A DNA stretch of 64,000 nt from Dactylonectria macrodidyma (GCA_020744425.1 JAGMUV010000002.1:4012501-4076500), one strand, 5' to 3'; positions 10,431 to 24,768 are shown, counted from the stretch's first letter. Numbers and translations: made by a program. The notes: a model not told the origin generated them from the sequence alone.

Positions 10431-13400
10431 GGTTCGCAGGCAGGGCCGCTGCAGCCTCATGGCACGTCTTCTTGCTCTCCCTGTTCTGGACAACCGTTCT
10501 TGCTAAGGAAGACGCGCCTGGCCTCAAGGTCACCACGCTCGAGCACCCTCCGGTTGGAATCAACTATTTTGAAGACAGCGATGTCATCGTCTTCCACGAT
10601 GTCGCCGAGAATAACATCTATCGATCCGATAATGCTGGCGTTGAGTGGAAGCGCGTGGCAGATATACCCGAAGGCGCCTCCGCATTGATGGTCATGCATC
10701 CGTTCGACTCGAAGACCGCCTTCGTCCTTACGACGGCCAAAACGCATTACAAAACGACCGATCAAGGCAAGAGTTGGACAGAATTCAAAAGTGGCACTCT
10801 CGCCAGCGCCTTCCAGCCTGAAATCCTCGTTTTCCACGCTGGCGACCCGAATCGCATCATCTTCAATGGCATGAACTGTGATGGTATATTCTGCGATGAG
10901 GAAGCCACGTATACTCTGGATGGCTTCAAATCCGTCCAGCAGCTGCGGTCCTCGACCGCTGGATGTTGGTGGGCCAAGTCTACCCCGACCTTCACCACTG
11001 GCCAAAAGGACTTGGATAACTCGAGAACCATGTGCATCATAGCCGACCAATTGTCCTTTTTCAAGGAGGATCAGCGGCTCTACATCTCCGACAGTTTTTT
11101 TGCTATCGAGGGCGGCACATATCAGCAGTTCGAACCCAACATGAACACTAATAAGGGCGTCTCTGGCGTTGTCAACCTAGCGGCCGTTAAAAAGTTCATC
11201 CTCGTCGCTAGCACGTCTCCCAACAGCGATGAGATGGCACTTTACATTAGTGTCGACACTGTCCATTGGCACCGAGCCATGTTCCCTGCCGACGACAGTC
11301 ACGACCATTCCCACCAGATTAACCAGGAGGCATACACTGTGCTGGAGAGTACCGATTACAGTCTCCAGGTAGACGTGATGACATCCCATCCATCGAACCC
11401 TGTGGGTGTCATCTTCACCAGCAACTCCAACGGCACCTTCTTTACCGAGAATGTCCCCTACACGAACCGAAACGCCAATGGCCATGTTGACTTTGAGAAA
11501 ATCAGTGGCATTCAGGGAATCTTCCTGGTAAACGTTGTTGAGAATGGAAAGGAGGTTGAAAATAGCGGCGCCGAAAAGATCATCGTCACCAAGATGACTT
11601 TCGATGATGGCAGAACCTTCGAGTCAATCAAGTCCGGCGAAGACACGATCCATCTGCACTCCATCACTCAGCTCGATAATATTGGCAGAGTGTTCTCCAG
11701 CCCGGCCCCAGGTCTCATCATGGGCAACGGAAACACAGGAGCTTCCCTCGGTCCTTTCATCGATTCGAACCTATTCGTGTCTGACAACGCCGGCGTAACC
11801 TGGTCGAAGGCGTTGGACGGACCTCACAAGTATGAATTTGGCGATTCCGGTTCGATACTCCTTGCCATCAAAGATTCTGTGCACGAAGACGTCGATCAGT
11901 TTGCGTATTCTCTTGACCACGGCGATCACTGGACCAATGTGTCTCTCCCAGACAGCCTCGCTATCAAGCCAGACCTCTTGACAACCACTCAGGACTCAAC
12001 AAGCCTAAAGTTCTTGCTCTTGGGCGAGAAGGACAAGACATATTACATGATCGCCATCGACTTCAGCACGCTTGGCAAACGAACGTGCGAAAAGAAGGAC
12101 AAAGAAGATTGGTATGCTCGGGTGGATGACAAGGGCAAGCCAACATGTCTCATGGGTCATAAGCAGACATACAATCGACGCAAGAAATCTGCCGACTGTT
12201 TTGTCAACAGCGGTTTCAAGGATCCCGTGCCCGAGACGGAGAATTGCGACTGCACTGATGCCGATTTCGAATGCGACTACAACTTCCAGCGAGACCCTGA
12301 AGACCGAAGTGTTTGCAAGCAGGCTGGCCGCATCCCGATTCCAGATGGCTCCTGTAAAAAAGGGTCAGAGGGTACATTCAAGGGCTCGTCCGGCTGGAGA
12401 CTTATTCCAGGAAACACCTGCAATAGGATGGAGGGTTCTCAGAAGGATGATCCGGTAGAGAGAAAATGCTCTGATGGAGTTGGTTCTGGTGGCGGTAGTG
12501 ATCAGTCACCAGGTGCCCCTGCGAGCGGGGAAGTCAGCCACCAGAAGGTTGACTTTGGATCGAAATTCGACGACTTCCAAAAGGTATACCTCGACCGCAG
12601 TGATTCCAGCGCTGGTTCGGATGAGACAGTCATTGTCAGGCCCGTGAACACTGTGGACTCAACAGCAGACCACCTGTGGCGGACTACGGATCACGGAAAG
12701 ACGTGGAATCCAATTCTGGAGAAGGAGGGTATTGTGGGAATTTACCCTCACGATTACTTCAAGGATGTCATTTTCTTCACCACGTCTGATGACAAGGTCA
12801 TTTACACAATTGACCGAGGCCAGAGCTTCCACAGCTTCAAGGGGCCCACAAAAGCCGACCGAGGCCACGCCTTGAGCTTCCACCCAGACAAGAAAGACTG
12901 GATCATTTGGGTGGGCGAAACATGCGACGATGTATCGGGCAACAAAGACTGCTTCCTCGAGGCGTCAATCTCAACGGACCGAGGCGATAACTGGAAAACG
13001 ATGCTGCGCTATGTGGTGAGGTGTGAATTCACTGGACACTCTGCCTACAAGTTCCGGCCCCTCAAACAGATTGTCTGCCTCACTAGACAGGAGGAGAACA
13101 ACGATTCCCCTAAGACGATTGTGTCCAGCGACGATTTCTTCGACGAGGACAAGAAAACGTTCAATGGGTCAATTGAGAACTTTGCAACCATGAGCGAGTT
13201 CATTCTCATTGCCCAAAAAGAGGGCGGGGGAGGTGAACTACAGGCCCTTGCTAGCGTGGATGGAAAGCATTTTGAGGCCGCTCAGTTCCCCTTTAACTTC
13301 CACGATACACATAGAAGCTCGTATACGGTCTTGGACAGCTCCTACCATGCCATTAACCTGTTTGTGGCAACCAAGAGTGGCGAGGGTCGAGAGCTCGGCT

Positions 13401-15035
13401 CGATCATCAAGAGCAACTCCAACGGCACCACCTATGTCCTCAGCGCCTCCAACATCAACTCGAACAGTGAGGGGTACGTGGATTTTGAAAAGGTGGCAGG
13501 ACTAGAGGGCGTGACCTTGATCAATGTGGTGACCAACCCGGACAAGGATAGTGCCAAGGAGCTCCAGACGCAGATCTCACACAACGACAACGCTGAATGG
13601 GGCTTCCTTCCGCCGCCCAAGAAAGATGCGGACGGAAAGTCGTACAAGTGCAGCAGTTCCAATGGCGACAAGAAGTGCGCACTGCATCTCCACAACTACT
13701 CGGAACGAGATGACAAGCGGAAGACGTTTGCAGCAAGTACCGCAGTTGGCCTTCTATTTGGTGTCGGCAACGTCGGCTCAAAGCTTGGGGACTTCAAGGA
13801 TGCGGATACCTTCATGACGGCCGACGGTGGAATCACCTGGAAGTACGTCAAGAAGGGGCACTGGACGTGGCAATATGGCGACCAGGGCGGAGTGATTGTG
13901 CTGGTGCAGCGCGCCACTCATGGGAATGGAGCCAAGACCAAGATCGTCTCGTACTCGACGGATGAGGGTCAGACGTGGACAGACTACGAGTTCGCGGGCG
14001 AGGAGGTGACAGTCTTGGACATCACGACGGTGTCGTCCGGAGCCTCGCGCAACTTTCTGCTCTGGTGCAAAAGCGACAAGGGCAATCTATTCTCAGTCAA
14101 CCTCGACTTTTCGGGACTGACGGACAAAGCCTGCGAATACATTGAAGGCAGCAAAGAGTCGGACTATGACCTATGGTCCCCGACGCATCCCTTCCAGGAC
14201 GACGACTGCGTGTTTGGGCATGTGGCGACGTATCTGCGAAAGAAGACGGGCCGAAAGTGCTACAATAAGGAGAACCTCAAACGGCTTCACGATTATCGCA
14301 ACTGCGAGTGTACCCGCAGCGACTACGAATGGTAAGTGAAAACGACAAGTTTGAGGAGAAGATGAACAGAAGGAAATGCTAACTTGGACAAGCGACTACA
14401 ACTACCAACTGGACAACCACGGGCAATGCCACGACGTACCGGGGCTCTCGCCTCTAACTGGCCAGGAGTGGTGCAAGCAAAACCCGAACGCGACGACATG
14501 GTTTGAGCCGACGGGCTACCGCAGGCTTCCGATGACGACGTGCTCAGGAGGCAAAGAGTGGGACAAGACGTCAACAGAACACGCGTGTGCTGGTTATGAG
14601 GACGAGTTCGAAAGGAGGCACCGCACATCGGGCTGGGTCATCTTCTTTTCGATCGTGATTCCGGCTTGCGTGGCTGGCGCTATCGGCTGGTACGTGTATA
14701 ACAACTGGAACAGCTCGTTTGGGCAGATCCGGCTGGGAGACAGCTCGTCGACATTCGACAGCGACCAGCCGTGGATCAAGTACCCCGTCATCGCCATATC
14801 GGCCTTGGCTGCCGTAGTTGTTTCGTTGCCGCTGGTCGCTACCAGCCTGTGGCGAACGGCCTCGGGGGCTTACGAGCGGGTCAGCGGCGGCAGCAGCGGT
14901 GGCAGCTGGCTCTCGGGCGGCGGTACGAGGCGATTCACGACACGAGACAGCTTCGCTCGTGGGCGTGGCGACTATGCCGTTGTGGACGATGACGAGGGTG
15001 AGCTGCTAGGAGAGGAGAGCGACGAGGAAGTCTGA
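10427..15035 (+). CDS. VPS10: Vacuolar protein sorting receptor Vps10 (sortilin family)
   Basis: Type I receptor that carries carboxypeptidase Y-like hydrolases from the late Golgi to the prevacuolar compartment and is recycled by retromer. Two exons: 10427-14331 and 14393-15035, joined across a 61-nt intron with a CTAAC branch site; 1515 residues. Residues 1-26 form a signal peptide. Two Vps10 beta-propeller domains follow, marked by Asp-box blades such as SDNAGVEWK, TTDQGKSW, SLDHGDHW, TTDHGKTW, STDRGDNW and STDEGQTW. Each propeller ends in a cysteine-rich 10CC module (for example NCDCTDADFECDYN and NCECTRSDYEC). A membrane segment lies at about 1383-1405 and a second hydrophobic stretch at about 1432-1455, followed by an acidic tail ending EGELLGEESDEEV. 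Length agrees with fungal Vps10. Confidence 0.97.
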
Positions 15036-15452
15036 TTTAGGTATCTATGCAATGGACGAGCCGAGTTACGCATGATGGTGAGGGGTGTTATTAAGTTGGG
15101 AAGGGTCGGCAGGGTAAAGGAGCATAATGCGTGTGCACTCTATGTATGTTTCTAGTTTGGTTTATTCTTTCCCTGGTAGTGTTTCAGCTGGTGAGAAGAC
15201 TCTGCCAGTGATACGGGACGAGGAAAGCTGGGAACGGATATCGGATGGATTGGGTAGCAACATAGAAGAAAACGGTCTAGGTAATTAGGAGATTCGATGC
15301 AAGGTTTTGAATAATTACGGCAACACCAAATGCAGTGCGAATGGTTAGTCTTGAGGATACGAGGTAGAGTCGTGGCCATGACTCTTGACTTGTCTGTCCC
15401 ATTGCCCAACCTGAGGAGTGCATGCAGCAGGTAAGCGCTCGCCCCTGGACAT

Positions 15453-15474
15453 CACACACACACACACACACACA
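15453..15474. repeat. (CA)11 microsatellite
   Basis: Eleven uninterrupted CA units, followed by TGCATGCATTG. A shorter CA run lies near 15526-15535. Confidence 0.95.
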
Positions 15475-16179
15475 TGCATGCATTGCTTTGCCGATCAGAC
15501 CGGCCGGAGGACGAAGAAGCCGGATCACACACACAGATATCCCTTGGTAACAAGACCACGTCGGGATAGAAAGCCGAGCGTAATTTATCGTAGCAAAGCA
15601 TTCCCATGCAAAGCCCAAATCCGGTCACCTGCTCACAGTCCCGGGCCCGTAATGATACGTAGACAACTGGCAAAACACGTCCACCATCCCCGAGCCGAAC
15701 GGAGGGGTGATTTTAGATCGGCGATTCATCATCATCCACCGTCTTTCCGGTAGCGAGACAGAGGGACCAACAAGAAGAAAACCGGCACTCGCCGACAGAC
15801 CTCCGTCTCCCGAACGTCTCCGAAGGGGGGCAAGAAACAAGTGACGAAGAAACGGACGAGGCTTCAGGTGGCACTAGCGAAAGAAAGAAAAAACCGACTG
15901 TCCGGAATGCTGCATGACACAAAAGACTAACTGACCGCCTGGAGACTAACTTGTAGTAGTCGCTTTTACAGCTGGGAACCCAAAAAAAGCTTCTTTCTCC
16001 CCCCCTTCCCCCCTCCCCCCTCCCGAGACACCACCGTCCACCGTAAACCTCATACAGTATCGTATCCTCTGTTCTCCATTCATCGCCTAACGTGAGCCTA
16101 TTCATTGTACGAGTGCTTTTTCCTCGGGTGAGAAGACGTAGCATAGAAGATGGGCGTAAGAAGAGGAGAAAAGAATACC

Positions 16180-16206
16180 AAAAAAAAAAAAAAAAAAAAA
16201 AAAAAA
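16180..16206. repeat. Poly-A homopolymer run of 27 bases
   Basis: A homopolymer with no target-site duplication or coding relic beside it, so it is better read as a simple repeat than as a retroposed tail. Confidence 0.9.
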
Positions 16207-17326
16207 GCCCCCCTCTCCCCCTATTTTGAGGAACCCGCCTCCGTCAAGTTAGTCTGCATACACATACAATATCGGGTGTAGCGGTTGTTGGTTCATGCAT
16301 GGACCGTCGTCTATGCACGACGGTATGCACAGTTCTCAAGCCACTGTTTCATGGGACGCCCTTTTCCTAGAACAACCTCTTGGCGGGGCCAGTCAGTCCC
16401 ACGCTGAATCATGAGCGAAGCCCTCATGGCGATGCGTGCCCCGAATGAGCCGACCAGCCGGGTATCATGGCTAATATCTGACATTTCACAACCATTATCG
16501 ACATGGTCACAACAGTGTGTGCGTAAATACTAGTACCAGGCAATTACTACTGTTGGTAAGGTTTGCAGGAATCTCAACTGAGATGCTACCCACCTCAGGC
16601 CTCACTTCACAAATTCAATGGCACGTGCCTCCCCGATGCAACCCATGTGTTATACCACCACCACAGAACAGCTCGGCTTTGTCTGTTTCCACCATACCTT
16701 CTTCACCCTTACACGTCGTTGCATCCGTCCCGGACCCGTCCCGTATCTCATCCATAGCCAAGGCAGCTTTTCAAACTCATGACACATGACGCCTATTATT
16801 GCACGCCTCCTTGATATTACCCCAGCCAATGAACCAGCCCAAAGAGACCAGACACGGGACTTCTAATCTGTTGAACTTGGTGCCGGAGAATGGATACCAT
16901 CCATTCACCTATATCTTTTGAATAATTCTTCTAATAAATAATTGCTGGCTAATTTCCTCGTAACGCATTCCGTAACTTCTGGCCGTCAAACTCCCATCAT
17001 GCGCTTTAGGTTCACCAGCAGAGGGAAAATAACTTCCTTCCCGCTCATCTAGTGCTTCGCCGAATCATGTGTGCTATCTCGACACAATACGATCCAAGGT
17101 AATCCCGACTCCAGTAAACTCCTCCCAATGAGTGAATGCATCATAAATGACGACAAGACATGTCCACCGGCCTGTCCAGGGGAAGCCACAGTTCCATTGG
17201 TAGTATTAAAACAAATGGTGGGGTATTCGTGAATGAGAAATAACAAAAATGATATAATGTCGTGACGTGTTGGCCCTCATCCGAAGGGTGGGTGGTATGC
17301 GTTTCGAGATGCGCCACCGTGTGCAT

Positions 17327-20300
17327 CTAAGAACGCCGCACTCGGTTCCACATGCGTTTAACAACCCCGTTTTCGGGAGTGAAGTCATCCGTCCACCGGT
17401 CCATGGCCGCGAGCTGTCGCTCAATGCTCTCCTTTCGGTTCTCGTCACGAGCATAGATCAAAGGGCTGGTCGTCCCCTCCTGTCGTGCGGGAGCATTCCG
17501 AGCTCCTGGTTGCTTCCAACCGTAAATTTGCTCCTCGTTTGCGCGTAGATCGGGTCTAGTGAGAGTCATGCGCAACGTCATCTCCCGACTTGAAAGTTGA
17601 TCCCGACTACCCTCAGAAACGACGCATGTGGAGCGGTCACTGTTGCGTTCCGTGCTCCGTCTGACGGGGCGCGAAAACACGGGCTTGTCAAACATATGCG
17701 GCGTCTTGGGAGAGTCCGGGTCCGCAATCGTAAGTCCGTCGCTGTATGCTGATGATCGATCATCTTCCAAGAAGCTGCGGAACTTCTCTGACGAGTCGGC
17801 ACCGTCTCTTCCCTTGACAGTCCTAGTCCCGTCCACGGATGGGAAGCCAAATTCAATGGCCTCGTCAAACTTTTGAGGTGACGCAAGATAAACACGCAAC
17901 TTCATTCGAGCTTCTGGGTCCTGGTAATGAGCTGCCTCAGGGTCGATTGTCGGGGCCATGCTTGGCAGAGGCTGCTTGTTGGGTGATATCAGAGACATTG
18001 CTCGTGATCTGCGGCGACCATGAACACTTGAGCTAACACCTGGGCTCTGGGAAGGCGACATCAATGTAGGGGATGTTGGGACGGTAGGTGGACGGCTGTA
18101 AGACATGGATCCACGGCCAAAGGGCAGCTTGTTGATAGAGAGGTGGCGACGGAATGACGGACGTCGGCTTCTGTTAGGCACCGGCACCTCTTCGCGAAGA
18201 TTAATGTGGTAGTCGTCCAGATACAGGCGCAAGTCTAGACCTTCGTCTTCTTCAAGCCATCGAAAGCTGTCATAGAAGGAGTCGGTCTTCTTCCTTTTCT
18301 CTACCTCGGGAGCCACGTGGTCATCATGCGGAGGCATGCTTGATAATGATGAGTGTCCCTCGGAAAGCGCGGGACTTGCGAGAGGAGACTGTATCTTCTG
18401 ATCCTTGGGTTGGCGTTTCACCACCTTGAGCGATGGCTCGTTTGGATCGTCGAGAATGAGCGTCTGTCTGCGGTACTGGGCAGCCAGTTGCTCTTCCTCG
18501 GTCAGATGCTGACGCTTAATCTTCTCAGGAAGACTTGCGTAGAAGCGCTGGTCCGTAGAAGTGATCCGTGAGCGACAGGGTGACGGAATTGGCGAGTCCG
18601 AGGTAGCTCTATTCTTGTGGTGTCGCCGACGCTTAGTAGGCTTAGCCAACACAGGCTCCTGTGCCGACGCTTCGTCGTAGTGGGCAGTTTCCAAGCGAAT
18701 GTGTTCGTCTGGGTCCGGCGGATGGGCCAGTTGAGAACGCTCAATGGTGGTGAAGTACTGCGAGGAAACAAGGTTTAGCACTCGAGCGGCAAGGATGAGC
18801 ACGCAACAGACCAATGAGACAAACTATCACCCGGCCAGACGGTGATGATGGACGCAACAAAGGAGGCAGTAAAAGCATAACAATTGAAGCCCGTGGAGGG
18901 GGAATGCTTGGGTCTTAAGGTAGGGGAGAGGGGCAAGACTGGAAGCGGAATGGACATGTCTCAATGCAGGAACGAGAGGCTGCAGCAAGGGGAGTGGATG
19001 ATTGGGTTTCCAGGGCGGGCCCTGCAGTGTCTTGGGGGCGGATGAAGCCCGGTTTGCTCGCGGTGCTGGACTTGCACCACAACTCCAGTGACATGGATCC
19101 ATCTGGAGCTGCAGGCGGCGAACGTCGTCACGTCCGCCAAGGGTCGGGGTGTGTGATGGGAGACCTCAAAGGGAAGGATCTAGGAAGGATGAGGGTCCAG
19201 TTGGGCTTTGCCCAGCCAATGGCCAGCCGCTAAGCTCGCTGACATGGCGAGCCAGACTAGTCGAGGCATGGGTGGGCGCTGGCCCTGGCGGTAGCCGGCC
19301 TGTCTGTGGCCCTGATGGAGGGAGTTCGTCCATGTCCAGGCGGCAACTAGCCCCCCGGCAGCTGCATATGGACACAAGACTGGCTGGCGTATCATGACTG
19401 GCGGCGCTTTCAAATATCTTCGATCCAATCATGAAGAGTCATGCCGGGCAAGTTCGTCTTAGGGAGCTAGGAATGTGCAATGAATGAGTGGAAGGGATGT
19501 GAAGTGAGGGGGCATGGGTTTGAAAGGGAGCTCTCTCGTTGGGAAGCGTTCCGTTGGCTCCAGACACGTCAATTCGGACATTGTCGGCAATGATGAGCAG
19601 CGAAATGAAACACAACGGAACGGGGAGAGATGTGACTGGGCAAGAGCGGGGAAACGATTTGGGTTCGAGTCTGGGTCTGTGTGCTTGATTTCTGTTGCCT
19701 GGTACGAGTGGGCATTGCTTTTGCGACGACATCCCATACCAAATGATGCCACTTCGGAGATAGATTCATTGATACGCAAGAAAATAGTAGTCCTTACTTT
19801 TCGCTGTATCGTAGGCGGTAAAGCCTCGAATTCTTCTCTCGTGATGAGCATTGAAGGTCTGCTGCTCTCTTCTAGTGTTGGTGACGGAGGTGGACCGTCG
19901 GATGAGACACGCAGGTATTTAGAGGAGTCTGGGCCAGGACTCCGGTTGCGTCGCCAGTAACGAAGGTGGCTGCGTGATGAAGAAGGGCGATCAGTCGAAG
20001 GAGTGAAGATGGTCGTGTCGGGAAGCAACAGCTCATTGTCGAGGCTGTCCAATAGTCCTTGGTTGTTCTGAAGCTGTATTCGATGCTCGTCTTTGGCTTG
20101 GGGGTCCCGGGGTAGGTACAACTCAACATTTGCATCCTGGTGCCAGAGAGTCTGGACGCCAGACAATGGTGGTAGATGCATGTTAGTAGCATCGACTGCA
20201 CCCCCTGCAGAGGAAGTTGTTAAAGCCATTGTGGTAGCACTCGTCTGGCGCGAGAGAAGAAAGCTTTGTTCGCCCAGATCTTTGGGTCTACCAGTTTTGA

Positions 20301-20640
20301 GGTCGTAGGCCGTCGCGGGTCGTTGCAGGTGTGGTTGTGCACATGTCTGTACGAGCATGCTTGTATTTGCGTGTGCATACGCATGTGCTCGATGTGCATG
20401 CGGGCGGTCGCCGACGTCACGATCGTGTGCTTGGGGCCGGTGCTGAGAGAGGCTTCCAGAGTGAGAACTCAAAGTCGCTGTCTCGAGGAACGATTTATTA
20501 TAGGCGTCGAAAGGGTCCTCGTCGTTGCGGTTGTTGCCGCCGCCTCCAATGCCGGATGCCAGGCCTGGTTCCAAACGTCTACCTCTAGTCCACCCAGGAC
20601 AAGAGAGCGGCGTCACAACCTCACCATCACCCTGACCCAT
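17327..20640 (-). CDS. Uncharacterised, mostly disordered protein
   Basis: Model of 757 residues in two exons: 20640-19798 and 18757-17327. The donor is GTAAGG and the acceptor TCGCAG, with GCTAAAC upstream as branch site. The junction gives TIQRKYFTTIERSQ, a plausible helical segment that follows TREEFEALPP. The rest is rich in Ser, Pro, Arg and His with several basic patches (KPTKRRRHHKNR, GRRRSR) and one ordered-looking segment, SFYDSFRWLEEDEGLDLRLYLDDYHINL. A second ordered segment is ARMKLRVYLASPQKFDEAIEFGFPS. I recognise no named domain. The implied intron is 1040 nt, unusually long for this genome, and the frame stays open for 339 nt past the chosen donor, so the exon boundary and any small internal exon remain open. 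Confidence 0.75.
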
Positions 20641-22400
20641 GGCGACGCCCAGTAAACGGACGGCTGGGGCAGATAGCAGCCACCTGGAGCGGCAGGGTTA
20701 TTGAGAAGCTTGACAGGGAGCGGTGATGAGATTGGGCAAGAAGCGCTGATCATGAAAGGAAAATGGAAATGAGCGACGTCGTGAGATCCACTGGTTGAGC
20801 GGCGTCGCTTCGGGTTTCCTCGCTTCGAACGGACTTCAGGGTTGCGGGTCGAAGGACGACGACGATGTCAGACATTAGTGTGCAAGATGACAATCGATTG
20901 CGTGTGTGATGCGGGAGATACGGAGAGCAAAGGGCGACGACGGGACGGCGGCGTCTGGACTGCTAAACAAGATGCGAAGTGTTGTGGCCTGGGGGATCCA
21001 GGGAAGTTATCCCGCGAACTGTCGGTCCGTCCTGGCCTGAAGAAGGGAGGAACGAGGAAGGGACGGGATGCACGGGATGCGGCGGGCAGGTATCAATGGC
21101 AGCTGCGTGCCTTCCTACCTTACCTAGGATGAGGGATACGTAGGTAGGAAGGTAGGTAGGAGCCGTAATTATCGTGACGGGAGGGACCAGACAGTCAGTA
21201 GCCGGCGACCACGGGTTGTTAGTCGCTCATTGCTCGCTGCGCCGAGCGATGTGGAAGGGAAGGCAGCGCGAGGGCAATCGAGTCGAGAATCAAGTCCAGA
21301 ACTCCGAGTCGAGACGCTTTCCCTCTACATAAGAACGAAGGAAAACTGCCATCCTAGCCATGATCCAACCTTACCGGTGCGCGCGTCTTGCATGGGCAAC
21401 TGCACCGCTTCCAACCCGGGCACCCTTCTCAACTCTCCCCGGCCGAACGAACGAGCATGGAGCGCGACCGTGAACATGGACAAGGCCACCTCACTCCGCA
21501 GGTCAGCAAGCCAGCAAGCCAGCAAGCCAAATCGTCAGTGCTACCATGCGACTGGGCGGACGCGACTAGACTAACCAATACGTCCATATCTCTTACTAGG
21601 CAAGGTTCCACTGGCTCGAGTTGTGTCGATGCCCGTCCCCGCCTCGCCTCCGGCCCCGGTCCCTGATAGCTAGCCCTGGCTCCGGATGTCGTCGCCCTAC
21701 TGGCCCGCCGCAGTCGGATTTGGTTGGACCCTTGCCGTTAGGTACCGCAGGGCGACTTTTTAGCAGGTTTTCCAGGCGCTTTTCTTTGTTGTTCGGTAGA
21801 CACTGGCAAACCAGGGTTCCGAGTACTCGATTCCCGGCTGCGCTGGGAGCGCAGAACATACGAAGTACCTAGCTACACATCATGTCTGGTGGTATGGTAG
21901 ACTAGTGACTACAAGCAAGCCCCCCAGCACCTAATACCGGCGGCCCCAGCCTGGAACCCTCGCTGCCCACTCAACTGAGCTTAGATAATAGGTAATTGAG
22001 CTCAACTGGCTAACTGGGTGTGTTCCACTGACCCACCTAGCCACCGTCCCACTGGACCAGCCCTCCCAGCGCCTGTCTAGGGACCCTCCTCAGAGGACAA
22101 CGGGCCTAACCCGCTAGTTTAGCCCCTATCCTACGGGCCTCATACTGCCCTGTGCCCCCTAGCCTCTGGCCGTTGGCGCCCCTCTGCAGCACGCCAAACT
22201 TGTGTTTCTCCAAAAAGGATGCATTTGTACGGAGTAGCGTCAACGACTGACGACTTGACGCCTCTACGCCTCTCCGACAAAGCAGATTCTGTCGCTAGAG
22301 CAAAAGACGCATAAGTATGTTGCTATGGCCGTCCACCGGTAATTAATAGGCATGTGCTACGTATGTCGCTACCGGAGAAGGGCACCTCCTGTCGGCGTCA

Positions 22401-22456
22401 GTCTCTTGTTGGCAGTCTCCTGTTGGCAGTCTCCTGTTGGTAGTCTCATGTTGGCA
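22401..22456. repeat. Four tandem 14-bp units
   Basis: Units of GTCTC(C/T/A)TGTTGG(C/T)A-type sequence repeat head to tail at 22401, 22415, 22429 and 22443, with one or two mismatches each. Confidence 0.85.
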
Positions 22457-24768
22457 TCCATACAACGCACGTACGAGACATTCTCGCTCTCTGTCCCTGT
22501 AGCAGGGGCCCCTATCTGGTCCTCGCCTCATCATCCAGTCAACCTCACAACCATCCCTCGCCCGGTCTCTATCACATATGATAGCCCCGGGTCCAGATGT
22601 CTACTTCGTTGTAGTTTGCTGGTCGAGCTGTCTGCATTCATCCTCACCCACACACTATGTAGTCTAGCACTAGCTGAATAGGTAGGTAGCTCGTGCGGCA
22701 TCCAAGTCACCCAGCCCTCGTCTCCTCTTCTCTCCTATCGCCGAACATGTGAGATCAATGCCAGATTTACCCGATACGACGTTGGCAATAAATTCCATAA
22801 TCCACACATCCTGTCAGGGGCCGTACCACTAAAAGCCCCCCGTCACACTGCTAACGGCCTACGATGCATGCTAACATGGCTACTTCGTACCTAACTTACA
22901 ATCGCACGGAACGGAAGCATTGCCATGGTTGATCCTTGCGGGCGCCCGTCCGGGCATCCCCTGTCGAGTCGTTGACCGGCCCTGGACGTGTTCCCGTTCT
23001 GGCGCTCCCACGAGTGCTCTTTGGGCATCTCTCCCGATCGACTCCATCTCATTCATGCTTGACTCTCTCGGTGTTGACATCTGCAACTGGTGGTTCGGCG
23101 GACTCGGCAGCACCAATCAACGATCCAGCGGCTACTGAGCCATGCCTAGACTCCAGGACCCTTTCCCTGTGTGACGTGGACTCCCCCTGATGCTGTGCCA
23201 CACTGCTGCTCCAGATCTGGCCTTGTCCATATGCCCCAGCTCATCAAGTTCATCATCCCTAGACCAGCCCTCATCATAGCCCGCAGTCTTGTTCGCATTA
23301 AGTAGCTTGCTCGCCGAATGACAGCCGCCTTTTGCAGCACGGGATCTGAGTGGAATGCCTGGCTCTTACTTCGTACGGTTGTGAACGGCAGATCATCTTG
23401 GAGTCGGGAAACTAAAGACCCAACGTCAACTGGCATGTCGCTTTCATGGAGACGTGACTTCCTGCTTCCGACGAAGCAATAATCTTGAGCCCGTGTCCAA
23501 ATACAGTGTCATACTACGTACACAAGACCATGCTGTCAACTCCATTTGTAGGAAACACCATTTCTATTCCTGTCGTGTGTCTGCCTGCGGGTCGACTCGG
23601 ACATCTCCATACAGACTAGGTGACAACACAGCTTACAAGGCATGTGAGATGTTAGACGAGGATCAATCTGAAAGGGGGCATCCATCCGACCACGCCCTCC
23701 CTTTCTCCGGCCTCGGACATCTATCTACTGTCAGCAGCGATTTAATTCCTGTGAAGCCTAGAACCGGCATCAACTACGTCTGTACCTCTGAACGTGCTTG
23801 TCGATACCTGGGATATCCGTCAATCAATTACCAGGTTAGATCTAGCCTTACCGTCTTGGCCGGCTTTTCATCAAACGGGTTCGTGGAAGGAATATGATGA
23901 ATCAGTTTCATGACCCCAAGCTCTGCGGAGTGTGATGTCTCTGCAGGTAATTACGCAACAAGGTAGCCCTCTCACTCTCACTTTGCCGCCGTTGGACATC
24001 ATGAATGACCTCTTTTTGCCACCGATATGACTACACTAGCAGTACGTATCGTATTGGCTGCTGCCGTGTACACCTTCGGCTTCGGCTTCGGCTTCGACTT
24101 CGTCTTCTCTGTACCTACCTGCCTACCAATAAACCTTGCTCAGCGTCGAGATATGTTGTGACACTGGGAAACCCGGTCTGTCAGATTAATTTAAGCTCCT
24201 CAAACAGTGAAAATAGTTGTATTATGGTTTGTGATCGACATACCGCAACCTACTCAAGTCGTAGCTTGTTTTCTTCTAGGACGACGGTGTGATCCAGGGA
24301 TGAGACTAGGTAGTTTCTTGGATGGACTGAACAACTTGGCGAGCCCCAGACCTTGCAGTGTTTCTCCGCATCACATGGGGCGATGTTTTCTGGAAACCTC
24401 GAGATCCTCCCCAGGCGCATCCATCGGTGATGAGTGAATATCCATGAATGAGATTGACGTTCGTTCCAGGCCTTGCGCATTTACTGCCTCGACAACTGGT
24501 CCAGAAGCCATTTTATTAAGCCGACAATGTCAGTAGTGGGTATCAAGGGTCTTCGCCCCGTTGTACGAAGGGCTATTGCCGTCATCAGCTCTAAGAGAAG
24601 CTACACTAAAAGGAGGCTTAATTGACTGCTGAGGGATTGTTAGACTGCATCCAGGAAGCTGGGGTAGTGTTTCAAAAGCCGTGTCCACAGATGGCAAGCG
24701 ACCGTACAAAAGACAAAGCAATTACAGAGGGTGACACTGTGTAATGGTAGGGTGGAGCAGGCCCGCGG

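Larger units (their letters stand above)
15036..17326. other. Convergent intergenic region with simple repeats
   Basis: This lies between the 3' ends of VPS10 (+) and the gene at 17327-20640 (-). It contains a (CA)11 microsatellite at 15453-15474, a C-rich tract around 15998-16025 and a run of 27 A at 16180-16206. No gene is supported. The frame 15713-16144 on - is low-complexity and has no recognisable domain. Confidence 0.5.

Noticed and set aside
16180..16206. Poly-A tail of a retroposed element
   Set aside because: No coding relic or target-site duplication flanks the A run.
23454..23897. 147-codon open frame in the long gap
   Set aside because: The product has no hydrophobic core pattern or motif, and no start context or splice partner supports it.
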